Part shown: one piece after another, positions 8,801 through 17,450 of the stretch
Layout of the letters: each line of letters starts with the position of its first letter
How positions within the stretch are numbered: the stretch's first letter is position 1
Assembly: GCA_965243695.1 (NCBI GenBank)
Contig: CBDEWC010000039.1
Location: 310,001 to 374,000, forward strand
Direction of reading: 5' to 3'
Source: JAKVCB01 sp965243695
GTDB lineage: Bacteria; Planctomycetota; Planctomycetia; Pirellulales; Lacipirellulaceae
Length of the DNA: 64,000 bases
Position numbers and translations under genes: made by a program
The notes under the pieces: generated by a model
Database searches by the model: none
What the model was told of the DNA's origin: nothing
The model's input: the letters and a program-made list of their open reading frames with translations, nothing else

Positions 8801-10030
8801 TTACTCCTTCGTAGACACTTCATCCACCGTACACTTTGCTTTCCCGACAGCGAACTGGGATATGATTAACTGTCCCTTACGCAATTGGGAGGATTGACGT
8901 ATCACGCGCCCCGTTTTGGCATCCTGCGTGATGCTGTAGCCACGCTCGAGAACCCCAAGCGGACTGAGCGACTCCAGTTTTCCTGCTTGCGTATAAAACT
9001 CTGCTTTCCGGTCGCGGATGTTGCGCTGGACTGCAGTCGTTGCCCGGGTAGCCCATTCGTCCAACCAGCGACTACGATCGTGGATAATTTCCAGGGGTTG
9101 ACGGAAGGATCGTTGTGTCGCCAACGCATCAAGGCGGGTTCTGGAAGTCGTGACGTACCTGCGTATCGCATTGAGTAACCGCTGGCCATGCCCACGCATT
9201 TGAGTTTGAATTTCATCGGCGGCAGGAACAACGCGCTCAGCTGCTTCACTCGGTGTGAGTGCCCTCACGTCGGCAGCCAGATCTGCGAGGGTAACATCAA
9301 TCTCATGTCCCACCGCCGAGACCGTAGGGATTTTTGACGCGGCCAGAGCACGAACAACAGACTCGTCGTTAAAGCACCACAAATCTTCCAGGCTACCGCC
9401 TCCCCGACCAACCACGAGTACGTCGGGGGCTGGTCGAAGACGACCGGCTGCCAGAATACCGGCAACGATTTCTGCCGCAGCACTGCTTCCTTGGACACGT
9501 GCTGGAATCACCAGTACGCTCGCGCCGCTCCAACGCCGACGTAGTACCTCCAGGAAATCGCGAATTGCTGCACCGGTGGGACTGGTCACAAAGGCGACCC
9601 TGCGGGGAAATGGCGGTAGGGGTTGTTTTCGTGAGCGGTCGAAGAGGCCTTCAGCCGTCAGTTTTTCACGCAATTTTCGGAGTGATAACTCCAAGGCGCC
9701 CACACCCTTGGGCTCAAGTTGATCGAGAACCAGCTGATAAGTACCACGTGCCCCGTAAACATCGATATGCCCGTGGCCAATGATTTCGAGGCCGTCTGCC
9801 AGATCGACTTTGACGCGTGCAGCCGTGGATCGCCATAAGACAGCCCGAATTTGCGCGCCGTCGTCCTTGAGTGTAAAATAGCAATGGCCTGATTGCGGGC
9901 GAGCAAAATTCGAGATTTCGCCAGTCACCCAGACCGAAGGAAATCCGGTTTCCAGGTGCCCTTTGAGCTGTGCGGTTAAATTGCTAACCGACAGGGCCTG
10001 CTGTTCAGTTTGGGTGGTTAAACTCGACAT
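8801..10030 (-). CDS. xseA: Exonuclease VII large subunit
   Basis: This is the catalytic subunit of exonuclease VII, which degrades single-stranded DNA from both ends. The ATG at 10030 (MSSLTTQ) gives 409 aa; the frame extends 39 codons further upstream but without family similarity. It has an N-terminal OB-fold (WVTGEISNFARPQSGHCYF), then the catalytic domain with PFPRRVAFVTSPTGAAIRDF, the VGRGGGSLEDLWCFN motif, VSAVGHEIDVTLAD, and a C-terminal coiled coil. xseA-xseB-prenyl synthase-dxs follow one another in the same direction. Confidence 0.95.
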   Translation of the reverse strand: MSSLTTQTEQQALSVSNLTAQLKGHLETGFPSVWVTGEISNFARPQSGHCYFTLKDDGAQIRAVLWRSTAARVKVDLADGLEIIGHGHIDVYGARGTYQLVLDQLEPKGVGALELSLRKLREKLTAEGLFDRSRKQPLPPFPRRVAFVTSPTGAAIRDFLEVLRRRWSGASVLVIPARVQGSSAAAEIVAGILAAGRLRPAPDVLVVGRGGGSLEDLWCFNDESVVRALAASKIPTVSAVGHEIDVTLADLAADVRALTPSEAAERVVPAADEIQTQMRGHGQRLLNAIRRYVTTSRTRLDALATQRSFRQPLEIIHDRSRWLDEWATRATTAVQRNIRDRKAEFYTQAGKLESLSPLGVLERGYSITQDAKTGRVIRQSSQLRKGQLIISQFAVGKAKCTVDEVSTKE

Positions 10031-10165
10031 CTCTTCTATTGTAAAGCATAAGCGGGTTGATCTTGAAGAGGCCTTTTGCCACATCTGAAGTGTGACGTGC
10101 GCTTGCTGCACTAGGACTTCCACGGGTAAAACTGAACCGCGAACCAAAGATAGGGTGAACCCCTG

Positions 10166-10218
10166 GTTGAATGTCAGTTGAATGTCAGTTGAATACAGTT
10201 GAATACAGTTGAATGTCA
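10166..10218. repeat. 10/11-bp tandem repeat containing the DUF374 stop codon
   Basis: Five units read GTTGAATGTCA, GTTGAATGTCA, GTTGAATACA, GTTGAATACA and GTTGAATGTCA. The last unit contains the TCA (10216-10218) that is the TGA stop of the minus-strand acyltransferase gene. The repeats therefore extend from the end of that gene into the spacer before xseA. The two unit variants imply at least two rounds of duplication. Confidence 0.9.
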
Positions 10219-11028
10219 GGCGACGCGGGCCTTGGCATCTTTGCTGGCCTTAGGCAGGCAGAATTCCGGTCCAGCACCTGGTTCGGTTCGCTTACTTCTG
10301 GAAGAGATAGGAGCTGCTTGAGGATGTACATGGACTTCGCCTGCAAGGCGATGTCCTGATTCTGCCCAAGTTTCTGCCTCCACGGTCAGGCAGTTAAGGA
10401 GTTTCTCAACGCGCAGGCGGCATGTCTCGATCCCCCTGCGATCCAGGTCAGGTGGGATTTGTATTGGCGGGCTTACGAGCCCACGAGCGCGTGAGTATGG
10501 CTTGGGGATTGCAAAGCGATCCCAGCTACGGATTCGCCAAGGGCGATTGTAGCCAAAGCCTAGTACGATTAGAGGAAGCTTTAGGCGGGAGGCCAGATAG
10601 ATGGGGCCCTGAGCCAGTCGTCGACGGGGACCACGCGGGCCGTCGGGGGTGATCGTCAAATGCATTTTATCACTTTTTTTAAGCAATTCGCGAACTGCGT
10701 CGACACCACCCCGGTAGGTTGAGCCGCGTACGCAGTCGAAGCCAACATGATGCGCAATGTGGGCCAGGATGTCGGCGTCCCGGTGTTGGCTCAAGAGCAT
10801 GGCGAGCCGACAATTCCCGCGCAAATAGAGGGGAAGGAGAATATTCTCGTGCCAGAAAATATAGATGCGAGCGCCCCCAAGTCCGAGTGCCGGATCGACT
10901 GAGCGATCATAGAAACTGAGGCGGTAATCGAGCGTACTCATCCAGCCTTGCACCAATTTGGAAGCCAACAGGCCAGCGGTACCAACTAGGAAATTGGTTT
11001 TGGAGGGGATGTTTTGGGTGTTTCTCAT
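10216..11028 (-). CDS. DUF374 lysophospholipid acyltransferase-like protein
   Basis: The ATG at 11028 is chosen because GGAG lies 9 nt upstream; in-frame starts at 11049 and 11064 are possible, the last overlapping the dapF stop as TTGA. The 270-aa protein has the DUF374 pattern: an N-terminal hydrophobic stretch, IFWHENILLPLYL, LLSQHRDADILAHIAHHVGF, VRGSTYRGG and the strongly conserved TITPDGPRGPRRRLAQG. The family belongs to the LPLAT fold and is thought to acylate lipid A precursors or other membrane lipids. It is coupled to dapF, and its stop sits in a short tandem repeat. Confidence 0.88.
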   Translation of the reverse strand: MRNTQNIPSKTNFLVGTAGLLASKLVQGWMSTLDYRLSFYDRSVDPALGLGGARIYIFWHENILLPLYLRGNCRLAMLLSQHRDADILAHIAHHVGFDCVRGSTYRGGVDAVRELLKKSDKMHLTITPDGPRGPRRRLAQGPIYLASRLKLPLIVLGFGYNRPWRIRSWDRFAIPKPYSRARGLVSPPIQIPPDLDRRGIETCRLRVEKLLNCLTVEAETWAESGHRLAGEVHVHPQAAPISSRSKRTEPGAGPEFCLPKASKDAKARVA

Positions 11029-11060
11029 CAGGCCAGTCTCCTGCACCATCACGGGATTGC

Positions 11061-11906
11061 TCAAGGCCAGTTGCCGCTGAAGACTTCCGTGGCTGGGCCG
11101 GTCATGTAGACGTGGTTGTCAACTTCACTCCACTCAAGTTCCAAATCACCACCCGGTAGATGGACGAGGATACTTCGGCCTGTTTTTCCGGTCAGCACAC
11201 CTGCTACACATACGGCACTGGCTCCGGTTCCACAGGCCATCGTTTCACCACTACCGCGTTCCCAGGTACGTTGCCGTACTTTCGACGGAGAAAGAATTTC
11301 CACGAACTCGGCATTCACGCGGTTGGGAAAATGAGGATCGGTTTCGATTTGGGGTCCAATACGTAGGACCCAGTCATCGGCCAATTCGTCGACGAACGTA
11401 ACACAATGTGGATTCCCCATGGAAACGCACGTGACGTCAAACTTCCGGTCACCAAGGACCAACGGCACGTTACAAGCGGGGTCGTCGGCCGACCGACCGT
11501 GGAGTGTTGTCGGAATGTCTGCTGGTTTGAGAACAGGTTCTCCCATGTCAACGCGAACGCGGTCAACCTGGCCGTGGCTGAGATAGAGATCCAGTGTCAG
11601 TAATTGTTCGCCAGATTTAATGCGCAGTGTTTCTTGGTCGCAGATGTTGTGGTCGTAGATATATTTAGCAACACAACGAATCCCATTGCCACACATTTCT
11701 GATGCCGATCCATCGGCATTGAACATGCGCATTTCGGCATCGGCATGTTCGCTAGGACAAATCAGGATCAACCCATCCCCACCAACGCCGAAGTGTCGAT
11801 CGGAGATTCGGCGTGTGAGTTCGGGTATATTTTGTGGAATCGGTTGAGCGAAGCAGTCGACATAGACATAGTCGTTGCCGGCGCCGTGCATCTTCGTGAA
11901 TTGCAT
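11061..11906 (-). CDS. dapF: Diaminopimelate epimerase
   Basis: DapF interconverts LL- and meso-diaminopimelate for lysine and peptidoglycan precursors, using two cysteines as acid and base. Both are present: Cys72 in MCGNGIRC and Cys225 in ETMACGTGAS. The N-terminal MHGAGNDYVYVD motif and NADGS are also intact. At 281 aa it has the usual length. It ends overlapping or abutting the acyltransferase gene and lies 81 bp downstream of a small hydrophilic protein gene. A complete DapF is of interest because the cell wall of planctomycetes was long debated. Confidence 0.96.
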   Translation of the reverse strand: MQFTKMHGAGNDYVYVDCFAQPIPQNIPELTRRISDRHFGVGGDGLILICPSEHADAEMRMFNADGSASEMCGNGIRCVAKYIYDHNICDQETLRIKSGEQLLTLDLYLSHGQVDRVRVDMGEPVLKPADIPTTLHGRSADDPACNVPLVLGDRKFDVTCVSMGNPHCVTFVDELADDWVLRIGPQIETDPHFPNRVNAEFVEILSPSKVRQRTWERGSGETMACGTGASAVCVAGVLTGKTGRSILVHLPGGDLELEWSEVDNHVYMTGPATEVFSGNWP

Positions 11907-11987
11907 AAGTAAAATGAGTAGCTGGTTACGGAGGATGCGGAGTTAAGAGTGCACTTTTGTGGCCAGTTCTCTTCATGCTTCAAGGTG

Positions 11988-12317
11988 TTAGCCAGTTACA
12001 TCAAGTTGATTGCCGGAGGTTCCTTCAACATCTTTACCTTGGAGCGGATCATGGGTTCCGGATGCCTCATGGTCCTCGGGAGTTCGCAAAGTTGTTTCCC
12101 ACGGTCGGCGCCCATCGGCATCGCGTTCAGAAATATCGTGGTCTTCTTTGGTTTGCCCAACACCTTGAGCCCGTTCTGATTGATCGACCAAATCTACTTT
12201 TCGTGCCTGGGCAGCCGATTCGCGTTGATCGCGTTCGACTTCGCTTCCTTGGGTCTGTGCCAGGGGAGTGCCAGTTGCGCTGCCAACCAGCCCTCCCAAA
12301 GGGACTACGCTCATCAT
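11988..12317 (-). CDS. Small hydrophilic protein of unknown function
   Basis: The preferred start is the ATGATG at 12317/12314 (MMSVVPLGGLVGSATGTPLA), giving 109-110 aa; the open frame runs back into the AsmA-like gene. The sequence is charged and probably disordered, with a 'VERDQRESAAQARKVDLVDQ' stretch and a C-terminal 'HDISERDADGRRPWE' motif. From memory, similar small proteins with a 'SERDADGRR.WE' tail occur in planctomycetes; this needs a database search. There is no signal peptide. It sits 53 bp downstream of the AsmA-like gene and upstream of dapF in the same direction. Confidence 0.55.
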   Translation of the reverse strand: MMSVVPLGGLVGSATGTPLAQTQGSEVERDQRESAAQARKVDLVDQSERAQGVGQTKEDHDISERDADGRRPWETTLRTPEDHEASGTHDPLQGKDVEGTSGNQLDVTG

Positions 12318-12366
12318 TGGTTGTCCTCGTTGAACTACAAGCGGGGTTGCACTGCTTTGGTTATTA

Positions 12367-15300
12367 TCACCGGAATGGCCAGAATGGGAAACGTGAATTG
12401 GCGTCGTGTTCGATTGGCGTGGTTGCAGGTTGCAATTCTGCCTGGATTTGTTCGATGGTTTTTTTGACTGCGGGCAAGGCTTCCCGGTGGATGATTGGAT
12501 TTTGCAAGGTGCCGTCGACACGGAGCTGTAAAGTTTGTTTGCTTGCCTCGCTGAACAGAGGTGAAATCAGGGGTAAACGGCGTTGGCCTACCATGGCGTG
12601 AAAAACCAGGTTCAGGTCGTCACCCTGAAAGTTCGTTTCGCCCCGCCCATCCAGATTGACGACATCACCCAATAAGTTGAGTTCATCGAAGTGAACATGT
12701 TGTCCCTGGATGGCAAAAGTTGCATCACATTGATTGAATGCGGTTGTATTGGGTGTGCGATTCTGAAGCACTTTAAGCAGTCCTACCAGAAGCGGTAGTT
12801 TATAAATATTGGCGTCGACGACGTGTACCTCGCCGCGTCCCGACATCGCGTCTGGAGAGCGGCCGGTTTGCGCTAAATTGATCCGGCCGTTGAGGGTTCC
12901 GGTCATCGGATCGCGTTGACCAAACCTTTCGTTGGCCAGGCGGGTCACATCGGCTCCTGCCACAGCTGCCGACAATTGGAATTGCGGTAGCCCCATGTTG
13001 CGGACCTGTATGTTTCCAACCAGAGTGCCGCCATAAACTTCGGCTGAAATATCACGGGGAGTCTGTTGCTGTTTTTTGGATGCTCCGCGCCCCAGCAAGC
13101 ACAGCGATCCCGCTTCGGTTTGATTGATCCAGATAGGACCTCGTACTGAGGTCAATTGAACTTGATTCCAGACAACCGAATCGAGGTCCAATTGACCACT
13201 AAGGCTTGTCTGCTGACCATCGCTTGAGCCCGCGAGTTGGATTGTGCCACTCAAATCTTCAAGTGGGACACCAACATAGAGATCGGTTTGGTGGCAGTCG
13301 AGATTTAAATCCCACTTCGATGCGATGCGGGGTAAGCTGCCCGTTGGCCTACGGAATTCAAAAGCACTGTCATAGAGTCGGAAAGTGCCATTCGGCGCGA
13401 GATCGTTAATTGCCTTTTGTAAACGCAACGGGAGAGCCATGAGCAAATCCCGATTGTGGGTGGAGAGATGATCGGCGTTAAACTTCGTGAAGTTCAGCTG
13501 CCAACCTCCGTCGGCAAGTTCCTGCCATTGGCCTTGCGTTGCGAAATCGATTCGACCGTGTCGGGCTCGCACGTCGGTCATTGTGAGTTGGTGGTCCGCA
13601 TAAGCAAAGTTTCCCTCGATTTGATCCAAGCGATACGGGTAAGGGAGGAATGAGGGTTCAATAGAAACGCTGCGCCGCTGAGGCTGAGCGGTAATTCGCA
13701 CGGTTGGCGCAGTGGTCCGTTGAGGAACTTTCAAGTGGTCGACTTCAGCAACAAAGTTAATCCGGCCGTGGGGTTGGAGTTGACGCCAAACCGTTTGGAC
13801 CTTTGGTGGTACCGACTGAAAAAGTTCATCGTCCAGCGGAATGTCACTTCCAGTCACGGTAAGTTGCAGGCGGTGACCCTCTGGTTGGCGCCGTAATTCT
13901 CCGACCAATTGAATCACCGCTGCCCGGTTTGGGTTGCGACTCCGAAGGTTTTTAAAGTGCCAGGCTTCGTTTTCACATGTGACCTGGCCAGTGATGTGGC
14001 GCAAATGATAAGGGAATTTGTCGTATCGGATTTCACAGCCGGACAGGTTAAGTTCAAGCGAACGGTGCGGTTTATTTTGAGCACGTTCAGCCTTCTCAAG
14101 CCGCCAGCGGAAATCGATATTGCCGGCGGGTTGAAGGCTACGCACGATTCGTTGTGTGTCAGGTTTCAAGGCGTCGACCAACTGGGGATGGATTGGAACT
14201 TGGGTTCCAGAAACTTCAATCCATCCGGGGGGCCCCTTTTTCTTCTCAGAAGTCTGGTGGGTTGACTCTGGGAAAAGATCAGTGAATTCACCGGCGATGC
14301 GGATGGGTCTCCCGTGGCCGGAGGCAATCAAATCAAGTTTCAACTGGCCACTGGGATCACTGGCGGACCGTTGGAAGAAAATGGTCCCGGTCCCCTGCTT
14401 AAGTGGGTAAGGGAAATGTTTGTTTTCGGTAAATGAAACACCCTGACAGACGACCATGAGTTGAGGAAACCAATTTTTACCGTTGAAGGTAAGTTTGAGG
14501 TCGGCATCGATATGCCCAGACGGGGCATAACGTGTCCACAGAGGCAGAAACTTCTCAGGGAGGATTTTAAGAAGGGTTGTGTCCAGTGGTAGTCCAGTCA
14601 CTTGCGCGTGCAATCCCAGCGGTGCATGGTCTCCCCATCCCACCCGGTTACAGGCAAGTCGTAACTGGGCGGTTCCGCACTTTCCAGTCAGTTTCTCAAC
14701 CATGAGGCGGTTGCCATCGTATCGCCCGTGGAGACTCAGATCGGTCAGCGGTCGGGGCAACGTGGGATGATCAAACGTTCCTTGGTCCAGTGTAAATTGA
14801 CTTTGGTAGTGAAGTGGCTGCTGGACTCCAGGCGGCTGCGAAATCCGTGCAGACCCGGTTACGTGGCCGCTGAGTTGGACACCTTCTAAACTTTCGATCC
14901 CTATTGCCACAAGCGTTTTTAAGAGGGATGGCGAAATTTTAAGATCGCTGATGTCCGTTGTAAGGTCGATGCCTCCTCCGGAAGTGGAAAACTTGCCTTG
15001 CAGACTGAACCGTTTGTCGGGTGCGTTGACGGTCGCTGCAAGTGAATAATCACCACGGTCTGGCAGGGCCTGGGCGTTTGTAACAGGCTTTTCTAGACCG
15101 GCCACGGCTCCATCAGGTTGCAGGACAAGATTGATTTCCTGTACTACCAGCTGAACCAATTCCTGGTCGGAGAGGGCATCAACCAGGAGGACTGCGTTTT
15201 GCACTTCGACGACTGGAGGCTGGTTACCAAAGCGGGGAGTTGGCCATAACGCTTCGATATTCCAAGAGCCATTTGGTTTGTGGGTTGCGTGCAATACTGG

Positions 15301-15609
15301 GCGTTTGACCACCATTTTTCGCACATGGAGTTTACCTGTGAGGATTTCTTCCAGGCGGGTTGGGCATTGGAGAAAGACTTCCTCGACGGTGAGCAGCGGT
15401 GACCGACCACCGGTCGGTGTCGGTTCGTAAATGGAAAAATCATAGAGTTTGATGCCTTGCCCCTTCAGGAAGTGGGCACTCCCGATTTCAACATCAAGGT
15501 TGCGGTAGTGATTTGCCAAGAGTTGCTGGGCGTGATGGCAAATTTGATCGTTCAGGTAAAAAACGGTGTAGGATCCAAATAAAAGCGCAGCGACAACGGC
15601 CAGGGTCAA
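12367..15609 (-). CDS. AsmA/TamB-like envelope protein, about 1080 aa
   Basis: The protein begins with a transmembrane anchor (LAVVAALLFGSYTVFYL) followed by a long, beta-rich extracytoplasmic region. That region starts with VEIGSAHFLKGQGIKLYDFSI and ends in an AsmA-type C-terminal domain: LNGRINLAQTGRSPDAMSG, then GRGEVHVVDANIYKLPLLVG and LDGRGETNF. AsmA-like proteins form long lipid-transporting grooves between membranes. No ATG or GTG exists in the 75 bp between the preceding in-frame stop and the TTG at 15609, so a TTG or rarer start is used. It is preceded by a membrane glycosyltransferase gene (88-bp gap). Confidence 0.8.
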   Translation of the reverse strand: MTLAVVAALLFGSYTVFYLNDQICHHAQQLLANHYRNLDVEIGSAHFLKGQGIKLYDFSIYEPTPTGGRSPLLTVEEVFLQCPTRLEEILTGKLHVRKMVVKRPVLHATHKPNGSWNIEALWPTPRFGNQPPVVEVQNAVLLVDALSDQELVQLVVQEINLVLQPDGAVAGLEKPVTNAQALPDRGDYSLAATVNAPDKRFSLQGKFSTSGGGIDLTTDISDLKISPSLLKTLVAIGIESLEGVQLSGHVTGSARISQPPGVQQPLHYQSQFTLDQGTFDHPTLPRPLTDLSLHGRYDGNRLMVEKLTGKCGTAQLRLACNRVGWGDHAPLGLHAQVTGLPLDTTLLKILPEKFLPLWTRYAPSGHIDADLKLTFNGKNWFPQLMVVCQGVSFTENKHFPYPLKQGTGTIFFQRSASDPSGQLKLDLIASGHGRPIRIAGEFTDLFPESTHQTSEKKKGPPGWIEVSGTQVPIHPQLVDALKPDTQRIVRSLQPAGNIDFRWRLEKAERAQNKPHRSLELNLSGCEIRYDKFPYHLRHITGQVTCENEAWHFKNLRSRNPNRAAVIQLVGELRRQPEGHRLQLTVTGSDIPLDDELFQSVPPKVQTVWRQLQPHGRINFVAEVDHLKVPQRTTAPTVRITAQPQRRSVSIEPSFLPYPYRLDQIEGNFAYADHQLTMTDVRARHGRIDFATQGQWQELADGGWQLNFTKFNADHLSTHNRDLLMALPLRLQKAINDLAPNGTFRLYDSAFEFRRPTGSLPRIASKWDLNLDCHQTDLYVGVPLEDLSGTIQLAGSSDGQQTSLSGQLDLDSVVWNQVQLTSVRGPIWINQTEAGSLCLLGRGASKKQQQTPRDISAEVYGGTLVGNIQVRNMGLPQFQLSAAVAGADVTRLANERFGQRDPMTGTLNGRINLAQTGRSPDAMSGRGEVHVVDANIYKLPLLVGLLKVLQNRTPNTTAFNQCDATFAIQGQHVHFDELNLLGDVVNLDGRGETNFQGDDLNLVFHAMVGQRRLPLISPLFSEASKQTLQLRVDGTLQNPIIHREALPAVKKTIEQIQAELQPATTPIEHDANSRFPFWPFR

Positions 15610-15697
15610 TGACCACTTGAAGAGTATCCAGCAAAAGTTGATCAGTTTGCTAAAAATAGGATTGAACCCGGTGTGATAGAAAGAGTTGGATGGGTAT

Positions 15698-17071
15698 TTA
15701 TTTCAGAGACCGGCTTGAGGTAGGGATTCGATACTTGCCCGTTGCGCAGGCTACGACTGCCGCTGCCGCCAGCACGATCAGTACCAACATGGCTGGTTGT
15801 CGATAACGGAGCGAACTGACGAAAACAATATGCAGCAGTGTCAGATAGATTGCGGGTAACGTGAGGATCAGGACCACGAAGGGCCGGTGGCGGTGAAGCC
15901 AGACGCCAGCTAGCGCCAAAATCATGACAGGTGTGTAGGTGCCAAGAACAGCCAGGCGAAGTGGCCAACTGCGAAAACTTGCTTCGTTCGGCCAGAAGTT
16001 CCACATTCGTGCAAACTTGACAGATGCCAGTTCGATGACCCGCGTGGGATTCTCCATAGCCCAGTGAAGGGCTTCTATTCTTAGATGGCGGTCGAATTGG
16101 TATTCGGACATTGGTACTGGATCGTTGAAACCCTTTTTGCTGTTCGCTTGAAACTGCGACTCGAGTTTGGTGACAAATGACATTTCGCTGCTTCCGTCGG
16201 CCGTAGCATGAAGACCGTCGTAGAGGCTTGCGCCCACTTGAAGCGTGGTTGGTACAAAGTGATGAGTGACTTGCCAGTTGCGAATCCACCAGGGGCTCAT
16301 CGTGAACAAAAATCCTGCCAGAATAGTAATCCCTATCAGGGCGTGCCGACGTCGATCTCGGCAAACAAGCAGACAGGCGACAATTGCAAATGGGGTGAAG
16401 AGCAACCAACTGGGGCGAGTCAGGGTCGCCAAGCCTGCAGCAATTCCGGACATCAGCGCTGTGATGAATACTCGCTTTGGGAACCGGTGGAGACCACCTC
16501 CCTGATTGCCTGGGAAGTCTTTTAAATCGCCATTGTGGTATCGTTCGCTGATCGCATAGGTCCACAAAATGAGCTGTAGGAGCATCCACAACGTAAACAG
16601 CCCCTCGGCCAAGACCAGGCCACTGATAGCGATTGCGCCAGGGTAAACCGCCGCCATTCCGGCTGCGATAAGTGCCGAAGTTGAATTGAAAGTTCGTTTT
16701 GCGAGCCAAAACACTGCTCCTACCGTGAATGTCCCAACCACTGCACCTAACAGACGGGCAGCAATTGGCGGCGCGTTCGTTCCAATAACCTGAAACATGC
16801 CCGCCAATAGCAACGGATACCCTGGCGCGCGAAATACCTGACGCTGTGGAGATCTGAACTCGTAGTCCTCACCGGCAGCAATTTGTTTTCCCAGTTCCCA
16901 ATAGCTCTCGCTGTCAGGAAACTTGAATGGTCCATGGGCTGGCAATTGGTTGGTTTGCCACCACACCACAAAGCTGAGTCGTACCACCAGCGCAACGACC
17001 ATTACAGCCGCGCATTGTGTGGTTCCAATGCGGTCTCTATTGATCACCGACAGATTGCCCTGGTTACGCAA
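15698..17071 (-). CDS. GT39/ArnT-type membrane glycosyltransferase
   Basis: This 457-aa protein has about ten hydrophobic helices. An acidic motif in the first periplasmic loop (FPDSESYWELGKQIAAG) marks GT-C family enzymes that take sugars from polyprenyl-phosphate donors. The charged loop ending in YRQPAMLVLIVLAAAA also fits. Such enzymes glycosylate lipids or proteins on the outer face of the inner membrane; the acceptor is unknown. The start is uncertain: TTG at 17071 or GTG at 17047, with no ATG available. It lies between the AsmA-like gene and tilS, about 380 bp from the latter. Confidence 0.82.
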   Translation of the reverse strand: MRNQGNLSVINRDRIGTTQCAAVMVVALVVRLSFVVWWQTNQLPAHGPFKFPDSESYWELGKQIAAGEDYEFRSPQRQVFRAPGYPLLLAGMFQVIGTNAPPIAARLLGAVVGTFTVGAVFWLAKRTFNSTSALIAAGMAAVYPGAIAISGLVLAEGLFTLWMLLQLILWTYAISERYHNGDLKDFPGNQGGGLHRFPKRVFITALMSGIAAGLATLTRPSWLLFTPFAIVACLLVCRDRRRHALIGITILAGFLFTMSPWWIRNWQVTHHFVPTTLQVGASLYDGLHATADGSSEMSFVTKLESQFQANSKKGFNDPVPMSEYQFDRHLRIEALHWAMENPTRVIELASVKFARMWNFWPNEASFRSWPLRLAVLGTYTPVMILALAGVWLHRHRPFVVLILTLPAIYLTLLHIVFVSSLRYRQPAMLVLIVLAAAAVVACATGKYRIPTSSRSLK

Positions 17072-17450
17072 ATGAAGATCGCGGATGGTAGAATTAAGTC
17101 TGCGGTAGGGTCAAGACCGCAGTTGCCCTAAGTTGTAGTGTGTCGCGAAGCGAGGATCGCTGCTAGCACCTAAGGGGAGTCTCCCTTTTCCCCCGGATCA
17201 TCGTTTTTGTACGGGGTTTTTGTACGGGGTTTTTGTACGGGGTTTTTGTACGGGGTTTTTGTACGGGGTTTTTGTACGGGGTTTTTGTACGGGGTTTTTG
17301 TATGGGGTTTTTGTATGGGGAAGCTACCATTGACAAACAGAGATGTTTTTGAGGCGGTCGCGGTCTCTGGAAATCTTTGCTAGCTTGCCAACCCAATCTG
17401 CTTTTCGACTTGCCCGGGATGCAAAGCTCGACCATCTGGCGGAATCGCGA
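17072..17450. other. Spacer between tilS and glycosyltransferase gene
   Basis: No gene is supported here. The stretch carries a 13-bp, nine-copy tandem array (17204-17320) and, beside it, a weak GC hairpin AAGGG/CCCTT near 17172-17188. An apparent minus-strand frame across it is only the translation of the array. Confidence 0.7.
17204..17320. repeat. 13-bp tandem array, nine copies
   Basis: The unit TTTTTGTACGGGG is repeated nine times with no gaps (117 bp). The first seven copies are identical and the last two share a C-to-T change (TTTTTGTATGGGG). It lies in the spacer 131 bp beyond the tilS stop. There are no spacers between units, so this is not a CRISPR. Copy number is likely to vary between strains. 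Confidence 0.97.

Noticed and set aside
11957..12601. 214-residue plus-strand frame
   Set aside because: It is antisense to the small hydrophilic protein and the end of the AsmA-like gene, with no recognisable domain.
15642..16709. 355-residue minus-strand frame
   Set aside because: It overlaps the GT39-type gene in another frame on the same strand and has no hydrophobic or domain pattern, while the GT39 frame has clear membrane helices and family motifs.
17204..17320. Possible CRISPR array
   Set aside because: Units are 13 bp, contiguous, with no spacers and no cas genes nearby.
17163..17435. 90-residue minus-strand frame with repeated YKNPVQKPRTKT
   Set aside because: It is just the translation of the 13-bp tandem array, which rotates through all three frames; there is no domain and no start context.
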